A stretch of DNA of 64,000 nucleotides from Anoplopoma fimbria (Eukaryota; Chordata; Actinopteri; Perciformes; Anoplopomatidae). The notes under the pieces are model-generated. The model ran no database searches. It was not told the origin of the DNA and saw only the letters and a list, made by a program, of their open reading frames with translations. Location: assembly GCF_027596085.1 (NCBI RefSeq), contig NC_072449.1:23453522-23517521 (forward strand), given 5' to 3'. The first letter of the stretch is position 1, and every line of letters begins with the position of its first letter. Positions 25,349 to 38,010 of this stretch are shown piece after piece. The position numbers and the translations under genes are program-made.

Positions 25349-25462
25349 TTCAATAAACACATCAAACATGCAAATGTTTGAACTTTTTAAGGAAGATGTA
25401 GCTTGTTCAATAAACAGACCAAACATGCAAATGTTTGAACCTTTTCAGGAAGCTGTAGCTTG
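25349..25462 (+). repeat. 57-bp tandem duplication
   Basis: Two adjacent 57-nt units (25349-25405 and 25406-25462) share 'ttcaataaac', 'caaacatgcaaatgtttgaa' and 'tgtagcttg', with a handful of differences. Non-coding. Confidence 0.85.
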
Positions 25463-26608
25463 TCCTTTACTGTGAAATTGGTGTATTCACCAGATCAGTT
25501 AAATCCAGTATGGACATAGTATAAACACAAATACACTATAGGTCAGATACTGTATGTAGCATGTCAGGACATCAGGAAATGTTAAGTTGTGCAGCCACAG
25601 CGAACACTGAACAAACCAAAGGTATCAACAAAGAATAACGGCAAGTAATCTGGCTTTATTTTGTTATGCAATCCAGTTTGACCTTCTAGATTTAGTTGTC
25701 ATTATAAAGAAAAGATCACATCCAATCAACATAATCTCCTTTCTGAAAAGTGACTCAGTATTTTAGGTTGCAAAGTGCTATTCTTACAGTTCATTGTATG
25801 TCATTTTATTAGTTAGGACATGCCAGAAATGTATTCAGCACAGTGTTGTCGAGGAAACGACTAGAGCATGGACCTCAGATACTGTAGTCTGACATCCAGA
25901 CGCCTGGTGATTATAAAGTGCCTTCCCCTTGTCAGAGATAAGCAGGAAGAGGGCTGCATGAGCACTGTTTCCCCTCTGCCATGGGGATAATACATGCTTT
26001 GTGCTGTAACAAAGCCTGCTCTGTTTGGTGCTGAAGTACATACCTCCACTATTATCATCAATTTGAAATTATAATATATCACCACAAACAGTCATCTTCA
26101 TGTAATTAAACATTTTCTCTACAATTTGCAGTTTTCTAAATGAAGTAAGGTGGAGGTAAGATAAGCGAGTAGGTGGTTTCACAAACAATAGTTTGCTCGT
26201 TCTCAGGGGTATAATATCTCAACAAAGGAGCGCCTACAGGAGCCTTGCAGTATATGTGGCGCTCCTTAGACCAGCTCAGTGACATATTTGGCCTTGTGCT
26301 GCTGTCTTCTGTCAACTCTGTCTACATATGCAACAGTCAGTGACCAGGAATGCACTGTGTAGGATAGTGAAACTGATGCTAAACCTCAGGTATGAACTAT
26401 TAATCTTTGGAGATTTCTCAAGACTTGACAGGAAGTTGTGGGTTAGGTTTGGTCCTCACATCGATGCTTTCACCTCACTCTCTCCTACGTTAACTAATCC
26501 TTTTCAGAGACATGATATTTCACAGAAGGAAAATAACAGGTGTAATTAATAAAATGAAGTAAATGTTAGTTATACTAGTAACTACTGTGCTTTTCCTACT
26601 GATACAAG

Positions 26609-26791
<183 letters not shown>

Positions 26792-28257
26792 CACTTAATC
26801 ACTTTTTTGCTATCTAACTTTTTTTTGCTGTTCCCTTGATGTTCCTTGTTTTTTTTCTTGTTTTACAATATTTGTTTTATAAAGCAGCTTGTAATTGTTG
26901 ATTTTGATAAGTGCTTTAAACATTAAAGTAAGTATTATGATTATAACTACTATGTAGCTAGCAGATAGTGCTACAAAAATTAAGACCAATATAAAATATT
27001 TTTAAAATATTTGATTTATTTTGCTTTCGGGTTCTTCTGTACAATAACTAGTATTTTGGATGATTACAGTTCTCACTAGCACCTATAGCAGTTTAAACAT
27101 TATAAATTGGGGGTTAGGGATACAGTATATGGAATAAATAAATGTATTTAATCAATGTCAATTAGTTTAATTTCTTTTTATAAATGACAATTAATCCTTA
27201 CTGCTTTAGAACAAAACATAATCTCCCTCTTAACAAGACAAACCTACTTTTGTTTGGCTATTTACGATGCACTTGCTGGAAATTAATTAACCAGTAGATC
27301 TTCTCTCTTGCAGACTTACAGAGTCTCCACAGTATAGCCGTATCTCAACAGCCCTCAGGAGAAGTAAAAATCACCCGAGATCAATATAGTGCTGAGCCAG
27401 GCACAAAGATTCCTGTCTCAAACACATCAGATGATATAGGGAGACCTTCTGAACCGCTTGGTGTTTGCTGTGGCTTGGGTGCAAAACACACTCTGTCAGA
27501 AATCCTGAGCTGTTTCTTTGGAAACTTGATTCAGTGAGGTTCTGTGATAAAACTATGAGAGCAAAATACTCTCATTCTCTCACACTACAACAAAATAGCC
27601 ACACTGAGGTAACCAGGAAACACAAGAAATGGTATTAAGTTACATTTCCCCCTCCAAATTCAATGTGTCTTGTTAAAGAGAAGCCTTTACTCAACTGATT
27701 TTGGCAAAATAATTATATGGTTCATGTTACAAATGTCACACTTGCACTAGACCAATAAATGTGTCCCTCTCTTATATTTCTCTCTCTCAGACATATTAAT
27801 ACACATGTGTAGCTGTGAAACTTTACTCTTTGGGAATAACTTAACGAAAGGAATTGCAGCCATATTAATAACAGGAAATGTTCTAGTACATCTCAACATC
27901 CTCACATCACAAACAGAGAGGTCAGTCTTCCTGGAGGTTATTTGGGGAGAGATGCCCCAAGTGGTTTGATGAAGAACTGGGAGTCACTGAGCTGAAAACA
28001 GTATCTGCCTGTATGAAATACTAGTTTTTCACATGAGCTTTTGCTTCCATCTAGTGGTGTTTTGTTATGTTGCAGCCTAAACTCTGTATGATGTGTTTCT
28101 TGATATAGGAGGCAAACTCATGTCCAACTAACACTATAGCTTATTTTAAACTAATATCTGGACCTATTTGCCTTTATTTGACAGTAGATGTTGAGAAGAG
28201 AGGGGAGAGGAAACAGGAAATAAGAGGAGGGAGGGGGTTGGGTGACATGTAACCAGA

Positions 28258-28560
28258 GGTGAAAGAAGTACTCCGATATTTTGCTTAAACTACACTGTAG
28301 AAATACTTGGTTACAAGTAAAAGTAAATACAAATATGTAAGTATTTAATGTAAAAGTACTCATTATGCAGAATGGCCCATTTCAGATCAATGTATATGAT
28401 GTTACAAATAGTAATGCATTATGTGTAAGCATCACTAATGCAGCAGCTGGTAAAGGCGGGCTATTTTTTATATTTCTTATATTCTGACTATAGTTATCAA
28501 ATCACGTTAGTGGGATAAAAAGTAATATATTGGATTTCAAAATGTATTAGTAATGGTTGA
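28258..28560 (+). repeat. Teleost tact-rich repeat, copy b
   Basis: It starts 'gaggtgaaagaagtactccg' and continues 'ttacaagtaaaagtaaatac' and 'tcattatgcagaatggccca', the forward orientation of the family in 12930-13290. Boundaries are approximate. Confidence 0.75.
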
Positions 28561-29369
28561 AGATGTGCAAAACTAAAGACTCTTCAACCCCAGACATAGA
28601 TACACATTTTAAACGTAGCGAGTATAATGCAAATCAGATGTTATCAGCATTACTTAGTTAATTTGACTCAAAGTTCCAGTTATATAACTGTACAAAAAAC
28701 ATGCATACATAATGAATAAGAAGGAGCAAGACAGTAAAGCAGGAATACAAATATGCAACAAAAAAAAAGATAGGATTTAAGAAATAATCAGTTTGTTAAT
28801 AAGCTGGGAAACTTTTAGCAGATAAAGAAAAGTAAACTCACCGTGGGTTTATATTTCACATAAACATCTGGGGTGCAGGTGGTAATGTGTAGAGGGACTC
28901 GCTTCCTTTTCCCCACTGGGCTGCAGAGGGGCCAGCTGAAGGGGGATGAGAAACACGCTGTGTTTATGGAAGGAGTTATGGCCAAGGAAGGAGGGCGTAA
29001 GTTACATAGGCTGCCTGTCTAACACACATGATTTACATTGTTATGCTACAAACATAAGAAAGATGTGTTTATATTCTCAATCCTATCTATGTTTACAGTA
29101 CTCACCGCTGACATTGCCACCAATTTATTTAGAGAGAAATGTCATCCTGAATTTTGATAATCTAATGTGTAATGTGTTATTGAAGCCCCTATCGTTATGC
29201 TAGTACTCACTATGAACTTCCATAAAATATTATAAAGGTCTAAGTGACCTGTATTAAAACTGTTATGGAGTACACATGGTCAAGTGAGTAAGACATGATT
29301 ATAATAAGGCAAAACAGATGAAAATAACTAAATGATGAATTTGATGATTGACAGTTCTGTATTTAATTA

Positions 29370-29750
29370 AAAATCCTACCAGCAGCATTTTGGATTGGCT
29401 TAGAGCATGCTTTGTCAGAATAAAGAGATTTGTAGTAGTCCAGCAGAGATACTAGATCGGACTGTTTTAAGTTATCCCATTTAACAAAAAAGAAGATATA
29501 ATCTAGCTATGATTTAGCCTACTATCCTGAAAACTTGCTTGTCAAACAAAAAAGATCAGAAAGTTGGCTTGATCGCTGTTTAACAGAGCAACCTTTTATG
29601 GTTAAAATGCAGTTGGATATCATCATTATAAACATGGGAATGTTTTAATGTTTGTAAAATATGAAGCCAGTTGCTGCATGCAGATGGAACATTTAAGAGG
29701 ATCTAAAACTGGCCCTTGGGGTTCACCATGGGCCCTCGCCTCCCAACTTT
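29370..29750. repeat. Diverged fish interspersed repeat
   Basis: Words such as 'agcagcattttggattggct', 'tagtagtccagcagagatac', 'cagttggatatcatcattat' and 'cccttggggttcaccatggg' match a repeat I associate with many fish genomes. The copy is old, with no usable reading frame. Class uncertain. Confidence 0.5.
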
Positions 29751-29754
29751 TCAT

Positions 29755-29935
29755 TTGCATGTCTGCTCCACTACATTTCAGAGAGTAAACATTTTGCTAT
29801 TTACTTCACTAATTTATATTACAGCTCTAGCTACTAGTTACTTTGAGGTTCAGAACAATACAATAGTATGAAGTGAATATATTTATATAACGGTCTGAAA
29901 GGGGCAATTCTCCAAAATGAGCACTTCCTTTCTAT
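29755..29935 (-). repeat. Teleost tact-rich repeat, copy c (fragment)
   Basis: 'gctccactacatttcagaga', 'ttacttcactaa' and 'tctccaaaatgagcacttcc' mark a reverse-orientation fragment of the 12930-13290 family. Confidence 0.6.
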
Positions 29936-30412
29936 CTTTATTTTGTTGTATAGTATGTGTATTTATTGTCTGTGTCTGTGTAGCTGTATAGTATGTGTAT
30001 TTATTGTCTGTGTCTGTGTAGTTGTATAGTATGTGTATTTATTGTCTGTGTCTGTATAGTGTGTCTGTGTATAGTATGTGTATTTATTGTCTGTGTCTGT
30101 AGTTGTATAGTATGTGTATTTATTGTCTGTGTCTGTATTGTATAGTGTCTGTGTAGTTGTATAGTATGTGTATTTATTGTCTGTGTCTGTGTAGTTGTAT
30201 AGTATGTGTATTTATTGTCTGTGTAGTTGTATAGTATGTGTATTTATTGTCTGTGTCTGTAGTTGTATAGTATGTGTATTTATTGTCTGTGTAGTTGTAT
30301 AGTATGTGTATTTATTGTCTGTAGTTGTATAGTATAGTATGTATAGTATTTATTGTCTGTGTAGTTGTATTGTATATATGTGTATTTATTGTCTGTGTCT
30401 GTGTAGTTGAGC
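29930..30412 (+). repeat. Minisatellite, about 38-44 bp unit
   Basis: Roughly a dozen imperfect units are built from 'gtatgtgtatttattgtctg', 'tgtctgtg' and 'tagttgtata'. Units differ mainly by loss or gain of the TGTCTG block. The array ends in 'gaatttccccatggggatca' plus 'ataaagga' (30420-30447), a sequence often found at the end of fish interspersed repeats. It lies about 760 bp upstream of the tlcd1 start codon. Confidence 0.9.
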
Positions 30413-30649
30413 TGCTGCATGAATTTCCCCATGGGGATCAATAAAGGAATATAATAATAATAATTTTATTTTTATACTTCAGGACATTTTGCTTAAGAAG
30501 GGGCCTTTACACACAGTGCCCACCCAAATACATGCGCATATGGAAGGACGCGCTGGTAGCCATACATGTTACAACTATGCAGCTATTGAATACATATATA
30601 TTGGTCTTTTTAGACTTTCTTACCTAAAATCAAATGTTCGGCAGCCCTG

Positions 30650-31173
30650 CTCAGTGGTGACTGGTGTAACGTGATCACAGTCTCTGTCCCTCCTTGTTTT
30701 TGTGGTTAAAGGGTGCAGCAGTACCGCCCACCTCGCTCCTCCTCCACCACCACTCCCACCCTTCATTCTGCACGGACAGAGAGCGGCAACACAGAACATA
30801 AACGCTGCGAGAAGACAAGACGTTTCGTTGGAATAAGCCGCTACCGTAATCTCCAGGACGGAATCGGGGCGCTTAAAACGTGAGAAGAAGAAGAAAAAGT
30901 CTACAGCATAAACGGACTGTATCCCCGCGGTAAGAAGACTAAGTGAAAACTTTATTAGAAACAGAAGATCATCTCTCGCAGCTGCAGCAGCGCCTCCTGT
31001 CCTGGAGAACACTCCCATCTCATACCGCGTAAATCTGTCCATCATTACGCACAGGAGACGTTTACAGGAGCGTGATAAAGCCAGTGGAGGGATAAAGACG
31101 CAGGGAGGAAGCTATACAAAGTTAAAAACAAGCGTCCAGAGACAAAGGGAGAGCCGGGTCCGAGGAGGACAGG
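30650..31173 (+). promoter_or_regulatory. tlcd1: GC-rich tlcd1 promoter/5' UTR region
   Basis: The region just upstream of the tlcd1 ATG is richer in G+C and CpG than its surroundings (for example around 30720-30860 and 30960-31170). It carries purine-rich leader-like sequence such as 'gagaagaagaagaaaaa' near 30882. It is called promoter/5' UTR by position and composition; no TATA box or start site is defined. Confidence 0.5.
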
Positions 31174-31455
31174 ATGGACGCCCTGGTTCCTGTGCTGAAG
31201 AGCCACCCGGGCAAGACGGTGCTGGTGTTCGCTCTGATGTTCAATGTGATCCACCGGTTGCTGCAGAGGCTGCCTGTGGCCAAAGCTGTGAAGCAGGATG
31301 ACTTCAAATCCTGGAAGTGGAAGAACCTCTCTGTCTCAATGGTGCACTCCCTGCTGACTGGATCATGGGCCCTGACCTGGTAAGTTTCCACCAAATCATC
31401 TGTCTATTCACCCATCTATCCATCCATCCACACAGTGGGACGTTATTGTCTATTC

Positions 31456-31522
<67 letters not shown>

Positions 31523-34500
31523 CAGTGACAGTCTGTGGCAGCCAGGAGAAGAATGGCATGTTCAGACAGGGTGAGGGACTGGGGAGAGAATGGCATTTTG
31601 AAGTAGGGAGGGAAATACTACTGTACAGTATGAGCCTCATAAAACTCTTATTGCTTTTTGATTATACTTGTGAATTTGTGGCGGACTTCATGTTTGTAAA
31701 GAAATACATCTTTTCAGGCACACACACACACACACACACACATACACACACGAACAAACGACAATGGTTTCCTTATAGACAGCCTCCTGATATATCAACT
31801 GGAAAAACCTGCTGGCTCAACGACTCTTATGAAAGCGTCATGAGAAACAATTTTTTGGGGTGGAGACTATGTTTGGGACCAAGCTCTGATTTCTTATCCT
31901 ATTTGCACTCTCACTTAGGCTATTTATTTATATGTTTGTTTAATATCTGAATAAGCAGTGATTGAGAGACGTTAAATTCAAAAGTAGAGGTTTGTGCACT
32001 CAAAGTAGGGTCAAGGAAACATGTGAAACAGTACGCTGCTTTACATTTCATATATAGGTCATTTATTAACACAGTAATTCTGTCATCTGTGTTTATACAG
32101 GGAGGTGACACAGATAAAAACGTTGCTTTCTAAGGTGTGCCCCCATTTGCCAACAGCAGTGAGAAGTGACAAAGAGCACTGAAAAATCTGAGATGGAATT
32201 TGTAAAATTATGTTGTTTTTTTTAGATATATAGACACCAATAAAGGCTAGATAGTAATCGTTGTAAAATGAAAGGATAAAATATTAATAGCACTTTCTCT
32301 TCAACTACTGAGAGTAGGGATATTTATTAGTCCGGGGGTTTAAAAAGGCCTGAGCACCCGATATTAATGTCTCTGCTTAGTCCAGCTTTTCTCATCAGGA
32401 GTGAGCCCCTGTATGCCTATGTGACGTGAACACAGACCCATCTTTCAACAACATTCATCCCTCTCCAGTGTGCTGGTTTGGCCAGAGACGTTGAGCAACC
32501 TCCACTCTTACCACACTCCTTTCTCCTACCTGCTCGTCTGCGTCTCAACAGGTCAGTAAATGCATCGTGACACTTTTTCTTTAGGATAACAAATAAAACA
32601 ACAGCAGTTAAGATTTGGAATCTAAATGAAAATGCTAGAATATAGAAATGTTTGGGAACTTCTCTTCAAATATTCAGTCTGAAGAGAAATTTCCTTGGTT
32701 GCAGTATTTAATGCAGGGCTGCAACAAAGAATGGTTTTCATGATTGATTGATCTGCTGATTATTTTCTATGTCTATAAATAGTTTTGACTACAAAAAGTC
32801 AGAGAAATGTCAAAATTGCTTAAGTTATATCATTCCACAGTGCAAGGTAGTGTTTCACATGAAAGTTTTTTGACAACAGTCCAAAACTCAAAGATGTATT
32901 ACGTATGACAAAGAAGAAATGGTCATTTCTGCTTAAAAAAAATATTACAACAATTCTTACTACGACTTGTCGACAAACAGTTTTAGGTATAGTTTAATTG
33001 CTGGAGGGAAATGTTGGATAGGCATTGATTGACCCTTCTATCCTTGATTTGATGTTTGGGTTTATCTTGTGGGCATAACAGTGCCACCTTGTAGTTGCTG
33101 CTTTTCAGAGAAGCAACAAAAACATCCGCCCCCCTAACCTGATTCTCAGAACAGACGAATGGGCGTCTCTTCTAAATCACCGTGGACACCAAAGATAATC
33201 CACAGAGGACTCGATTGTCTGTTTGAGCTGTACAGTATGTGGTTATATCTTATGTGTTACCATGAAGACACAAATCTGTGGAGATCTGCGCTATCAACCG
33301 CAAACACTTATGAGCTCCACTGAGGCCGACCACACTAGATACTGGAGGTCATGTTGGTAAATAACAGAGTTTGGTTGTGTGTCTGCTGGCGTGTCAGTCA
33401 TACAAAGGAACAAACAGAATCTTAGTAGTATATTAGTCACTTGAATACCTCAAGCTAAATGAGGCCTGCACCGTTTGATAACCATGGTTATGTTGTGAAT
33501 TGTTTAGTTGGCATCTCCTAATAAAACTGACGAAGAGAAACATTAAACTCTGCTTTCAGATCAGCTCAACTAACTTCTTGGTTATTAGGTGACACAAGGG
33601 AAATCTTGCATTGTAATAACAGATATATTAATAAAAGTATGAATGCAGGTTTAACGCAAAATATGTTTTTGCAAGCCAAAAAGGCAGGTGAAAAAAACCA
33701 ATCTGAGATAAAGTGTGGCAAAACATATGTCAGAAGTAAATTTATCAAATTAAACACGCAATGCTGTCAGGCGTTGATGACAAACACTGAGCTTCAGTAA
33801 GTTAAACAGTAAACAATTGTACTGTCATCTACATGGATCTGTTGTGTCGAACAGACCAAGGATGTAGGGAAAACATTTTCAGGAAAAGCTTAACTCCAAG
33901 ATCAAATGAAACGCTAAATATAGATTTTATTCTCAACCTCATCTACCTCCTATCCACTTCCTCTCAGTGTCATTATCTCTGCCTTCTCAGGATACTTTGT
34001 GCAGGATGCGGGTGATATTATCCTGACAGGACATGCAAGACAATCATGGGAATTCTTACTCCATCATGTGCTGGTGAGACCACATGCCTGTTTTAAATAT
34101 TAAATATTAAATATTTTCATCCTCTGAAATACTTTGGGTATAAAACATTTGCTTAAAGGCTTACAGATTTGTTGAATATGCTGTTAACTATTTGTACTTG
34201 GTATCATTTCATTTTGAATTAAAAATATTAATTGAACTATTTATTACAAATCTATCTAGCAGACTTGTCATTGTTATCTTATCTGCATCATGTATAGTGT
34301 ATTTTTGTTCAGTATTCAGTTTTTGAACAATCCAGTTTCCTTATTACCCCTTTAAGTAACTTTAAGGCTGACAACATAAAGTCTGAGAAGATCATGTATA
34401 ATTTGTTGTTTATCAACTTGTTCCATTAAAGCTATATGGTGTTAAATGCTTGTACCCATAACTTTTTTTGAATGGTGAGGCATTTTATATGGATTTTCCT

Positions 34501-35155
34501 AAAATTCAGCCTGACATATTTGGTCAACTTTGGCTTCATCACTAGAAGTCAAGTAGAAACTGAAATTTGTATTTTGTATTTTTATGACATTGGGGCTTAG
34601 GAGATTATATGAGCTGCATTGCTAGTACAAAAAGCTAAGAGTTAAATAAAGGCAAAAGCAAAGCAATTAAGGCATCAAACACGGGAGATTAGCTGTTAGC
34701 TGTAAAAAAGAAATTAAAAAAACTCACCTGTCTGTGTGTCTCCTCCTCAGGTGATCTCCTGTTTCCTGTACTCCCTCTTCACTGAGCTGTATGTAGCCGG
34801 CGCTGTAGTCGCTCTCTTTGTGGAGGTCAACAGTGTCACCCTGCACCTGAGGCTGTTGCTGAAGCTGGCGGGTTCTCAGTCCACCTCCATCTACCACATC
34901 AACAAACTCGTCAACATCTTCACCTACTTGACGTTTCGTCTGGGCACCCAGTTCTACCTCACCTGGTACATCGTCCACAACTACACCTGGCTGGACCACG
35001 GTTTATACTTTCTTGTCTCCATATTGATGATGAATATCATGATCATGATTTATTTCTACCGCCTACTACGTGCTGACTTCTTCTACTGGAGAAAGAGCGC
35101 TGCGGGGCAGAACGGGACACATAACCTCAACTCCAAAAAGTTTCCCTGTGATTAA
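31174..35155 (+). CDS. tlcd1: TLC domain-containing protein 1 (calfacilitin), 4 exons
   Basis: TLCD1 is a multi-pass plasma-membrane protein of the TRAM-LAG1-CLN8 family. Family knowledge ties it to limiting polyunsaturated acyl chains in membrane phospholipids, and to calcium-channel modulation (calfacilitin) in chick. Exons: 31174-31379, 32469-32551, 33991-34073 and 34751-35155, all GT/AG and phase-consistent, giving 258 aa (human about 247). Residue 1 is the ATG in MDALVPVLKSHPGK; a hydrophobic stretch VLVFALMFNVI follows. Family-typical blocks are WKWKNLSVSMVHSLLTG (exon 1), WEFLLHHVL (exon 3), INKLVNIF with FRLGTQFYLTW, and IMIMIYFYRLLRADFF near the C terminus. The last block and the INK motif favour TLCD1 over TLCD2, and the position beside nek8 agrees. 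Intron 1 contains (TG)n and (CA)n microsatellites. Confidence 0.92.
31459..31520 (+). repeat. (TG)n microsatellite, tlcd1 intron 1
   Basis: About 31 TG dinucleotides start 80 bp after the exon 1 donor. Confidence 0.95.
31719..31751 (+). repeat. (CA)n microsatellite, tlcd1 intron 1
   Basis: A CA array with a single interruption lies 200 bp beyond the TG array in the same intron. The complementary arrays could pair in the pre-mRNA, though no function is implied. Confidence 0.9.
32714..32950 (+). repeat. Teleost SINE-like repeat, tlcd1 intron 2
   Basis: 'agggctgcaacaaagaatgg', 'ttgattgatctgctgattat', 'gacaacagtccaaaactcaa' and 'tatgacaaagaagaaatgg' match the family at 1225-1550. Boundaries are approximate. 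Confidence 0.75.
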
Positions 35156-35482
35156 CTGGGGAAGGTTTGCGGACCTATGTTGTAGTTGTTTTTAGGGTGA
35201 GAGTTAATACATTTTGTCTTTTTTAAACTTTTTAAACCCCCCCCCAGTGATGTTTCCCTTGTTCTGTCTCACTGCCAAAGAGAATATTTTTGGGGAAAGG
35301 GTCCATAAATGTTGGAAAGTCGGAAATGTGGCTTCTCCCAGGTAAAAATACAATTCAACACAGCTTTAAATGAAGCCAAAATTCTGGGATAAACTTTTCA
35401 TCTCTCAAACCCTTGAGATTTTACCATATTTACTTTTTATTTAAAATAGATTTTCAGTATCATAGGCTTATCGTTTAAATGA

Positions 35483-35648
35483 ATAGGTTGACATTTTTCA
35501 GAACGTGCTTATTTGCATTCTTGACCAGATTTAGATGAGAAAGTTGATACCACGCTCGAGTCTGTGTAGAAATTATGAAGCTTCAGCCAGTGAGCTTAGC
35601 TTAGCACAAAGACCGGACACATGGGAAAACAGCTAGCCTGGTTCTGTC

Positions 35649-35687
<39 letters not shown>

Positions 35688-35924
35688 AACCATTATAGCC
35701 TACAAACTGTTGTTTTAGAGGTGTTTGCATGTTTTGTTGTCTTTGGACAGAGCCAGGTTAGCTATTCCCCTGTTTCCAGGCTCTATGCTAAGCTAACTGG
35801 CTTCTGGCTGTAGCCTTATATTTACAATTAGGCTACAGACATGAGAGTGGTATAGATGTTTTAATTTATCTCTCAGCAAAAATGTAAATGAATTGCCTAT
35901 ATTTCCCTGAATGTCAAACTATTA
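35483..35924. mobile_element. Foldback MITE-like element, copy 2 (most complete)
   Basis: It begins 'aggttgacatttttcagaac' and ends with the inverse 'ccctgaatgtcaaactatta', with long imperfect inverted arms ('gttgataccacgctcgagtc' against 'gacatgagagtggtatagat'; 'cacaaagaccggacac' against 'tccaggctctatgcta'). A (TA)n run at 35653-35682 sits in the loop. It has no protein and lies 330 bp past the tlcd1 stop. Confidence 0.8.
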
Positions 35925-35961
35925 CTCAAACATTGAATTTCAGTATCAGTGCCACCTGAAG

Positions 35962-36240
35962 GAATAGTTTGACATTTTGGAAAATAGCCTTATTAACTTC
36001 CTTGACTGACACCACTCAAACAATATCTGTAGACTAAACATGATGCTACAGCCAGCAGATGGTACGCTTAGCTTAACACAAAGACTGGAAAAGGGGGAAA
36101 CAGCTAGCCTCATGACATACAAAGGTAAACAAACAACTAGTGAGATTTTGAGGTGAGATAGATCATTTGTTTTGCCTTTGGACAGAGTTATGCTGATTCC
36201 TTTTGTGAACAGCTAAGCTAGCCGACTAGCTGCCAGCCAG
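35962..36240. mobile_element. Foldback MITE-like element, copy 3
   Basis: 'gaatagtttgacattttgga', 'gatgctacagccagcagatg' and 'cttagcttaacacaaagact' give the left arm. The right arm ('tttggacagagttatgctga', 'gctagccgactagctgccag') is shortened. It starts 37 bp after copy 2 ends, in the same family and orientation. Confidence 0.75.
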
Positions 36241-36770
36241 GATTTCCTGACTTCAGACTTTGCATTGTAGCAGCAACAGACTCACTCCCTGTCTCTATGA
36301 TGCCATCTGTGGCTGAGGAGCTTCTGGGCTGTGACTGAACTGATACAGGACCAGCTGGTAACAAACAGGAATATAGGGCAACGTATGGTCCTCTAGCTGT
36401 TCTCATATAAAACCTGTTGTAATTTGACAGAAGTGGGCGTGAAGCAGGATCTTCCTGCCATCTAACAGTCTGATAATTGAGCTTATCAGGAGGTGGGCTT
36501 CATGAAAAACCCTTTACTATGAGTAGGCAGCAGAACAATCAATACTGATATTGATTTTCACCAGTAGTAAGACTAGATGTGGACTGACAGAAGATATCCC
36601 ACAGTGTGTAACATATTGCCTTTTTCAGAATAGATCCCTTTTTTAAGATATTCTCTTCCTCTTCTTTCCTCTAAATGGACATAAAGCACTTTGTACATAA
36701 TGTCCTTGAATATGCTATGCATTCCTTTGGTTTATTTCAAGTGGTTATACAAGTAAACACCAACAGTGGA

Positions 36771-37285
36771 CTTTAAAGCAATACATCACCAACAAAATTA
36801 TAAATTGTATATGGATTACTCACCCTACCTTGAATTCTTGAATAAAATGTTTTTCTCGCCTGCCTCTATGGCGAATTTAGAAATTCTCACACAATTTGTG
36901 CAGTATAATCCAAGTCTCTTTAATCCGGTAGTATGCTGACTCCCAAACACATGCATCTTCACTAGAAAATTACAGCACGCTAGTAAGGTTTTAGTGAAGA
37001 TGCATGTGTTTGGGCAGTAGTAGGCATAGGTCTGGATAAATGAGACTTGGATTATAATGCACAAGTTGTGTAGTTAGATTTTGTAAAATGATGTTTTGAT
37101 ATTATTTTGCTGTTGTTAAACGCTGCCCCTATTAACTTAAATTCATCAAGACTTTTTTTTCCATTTTTGATTCTTTGTTCAAGGCATGCGAAAAAACGGA
37201 AATATCCTCATGAATTCAAGCTAACGCAGGGTGCGTAATTGATATACAAAATGGTCGGTTTGTGTGTGAAGTGCTGCTTTAAATG
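36771..37285. mobile_element. Large palindromic foldback element
   Basis: The inner arms are almost perfect: 'ccaaacacatgcatcttcac' (36943-36962) faces 'gtgaagatgcatgtgtttgg' (near 36995), and 'gtgcagtataatccaagtct' faces 'acttggattataatgcacaa'. Outer arms also match, more loosely ('ttaaagcaatacatcaccaa' against the inverse of 'gaagtgctgctttaaatg'). Total span is about 510 bp with no coding capacity, which suits a non-autonomous DNA transposon. Confidence 0.75.
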
Positions 37286-37789
37286 CTTATTTCCTTATCA
37301 TCCCACAAATCACAAGTATTGACAGTGTCATTTAAAATCCCAATGAGCAGTGCATTTCATTTTCTATTTCAGCCAACAGTAGAGAGATGGACTAGTTTAG
37401 ATGTGTCTGACCTGTGCAACAGTGCCTTTACCACAGTGCCTTTTCAAAAAAAGAATAGAGCATGGATTCCTTATGAATAGAAAGAAAATATATAGTGCAG
37501 ACTGACATCTGTAACTCTGTGTTAAAGGTGGAACAAGTGGTGAGATTTTTGACTCCAACCTACAGTAAATTCTGTGACCAAATGTATCTTGTATTAACAT
37601 TTTTTAAAAGCCCCTCTATTTTTGATGGTTGAGTGATACCATGAATTAAAGAAAAGTGTTTAAAATCACAGGAGTATTGATGTGTATTATTGTTATATAT
37701 ATTGATTTGATGTATTATTTCACTCTGTATAACATACATGTATTCAATCACATTCACACCTGAGAGGTAACTGGTGAAGCTACAGTCAG

Positions 37790-38010
37790 ATACCCAATCA
37801 TTAGATCCTTTACCAATACAATAATGTATAGTAACTCCATTACAAGTAAAAGTCCTGTATTCAAAATCCTACTTGAGTTAGAATACCAAAGTATGATCAT
37901 CAAAATGTATTAAAAGTACTCACTGTGCAGACTGTTACTGATGTATTATAATAATTTACATTATTTGCGTTGTAATACTAATGCATCCATGTGCTTGTTG
38001 GAAGATGAGG
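37790..38010 (+). repeat. Teleost tact-rich repeat, copy d
   Basis: 'ttacaagtaaaagtcctgta', 'ttcaaaatcctacttgagtt' and 'attaaaagtactcactgtgc' place this in the 12930-13290 family. Confidence 0.65.

Noticed and set aside
34724..34999. 91-codon minus-strand frame opposite tlcd1 exon 4
   Set aside because: It is an antisense shadow of a well-supported coding exon.
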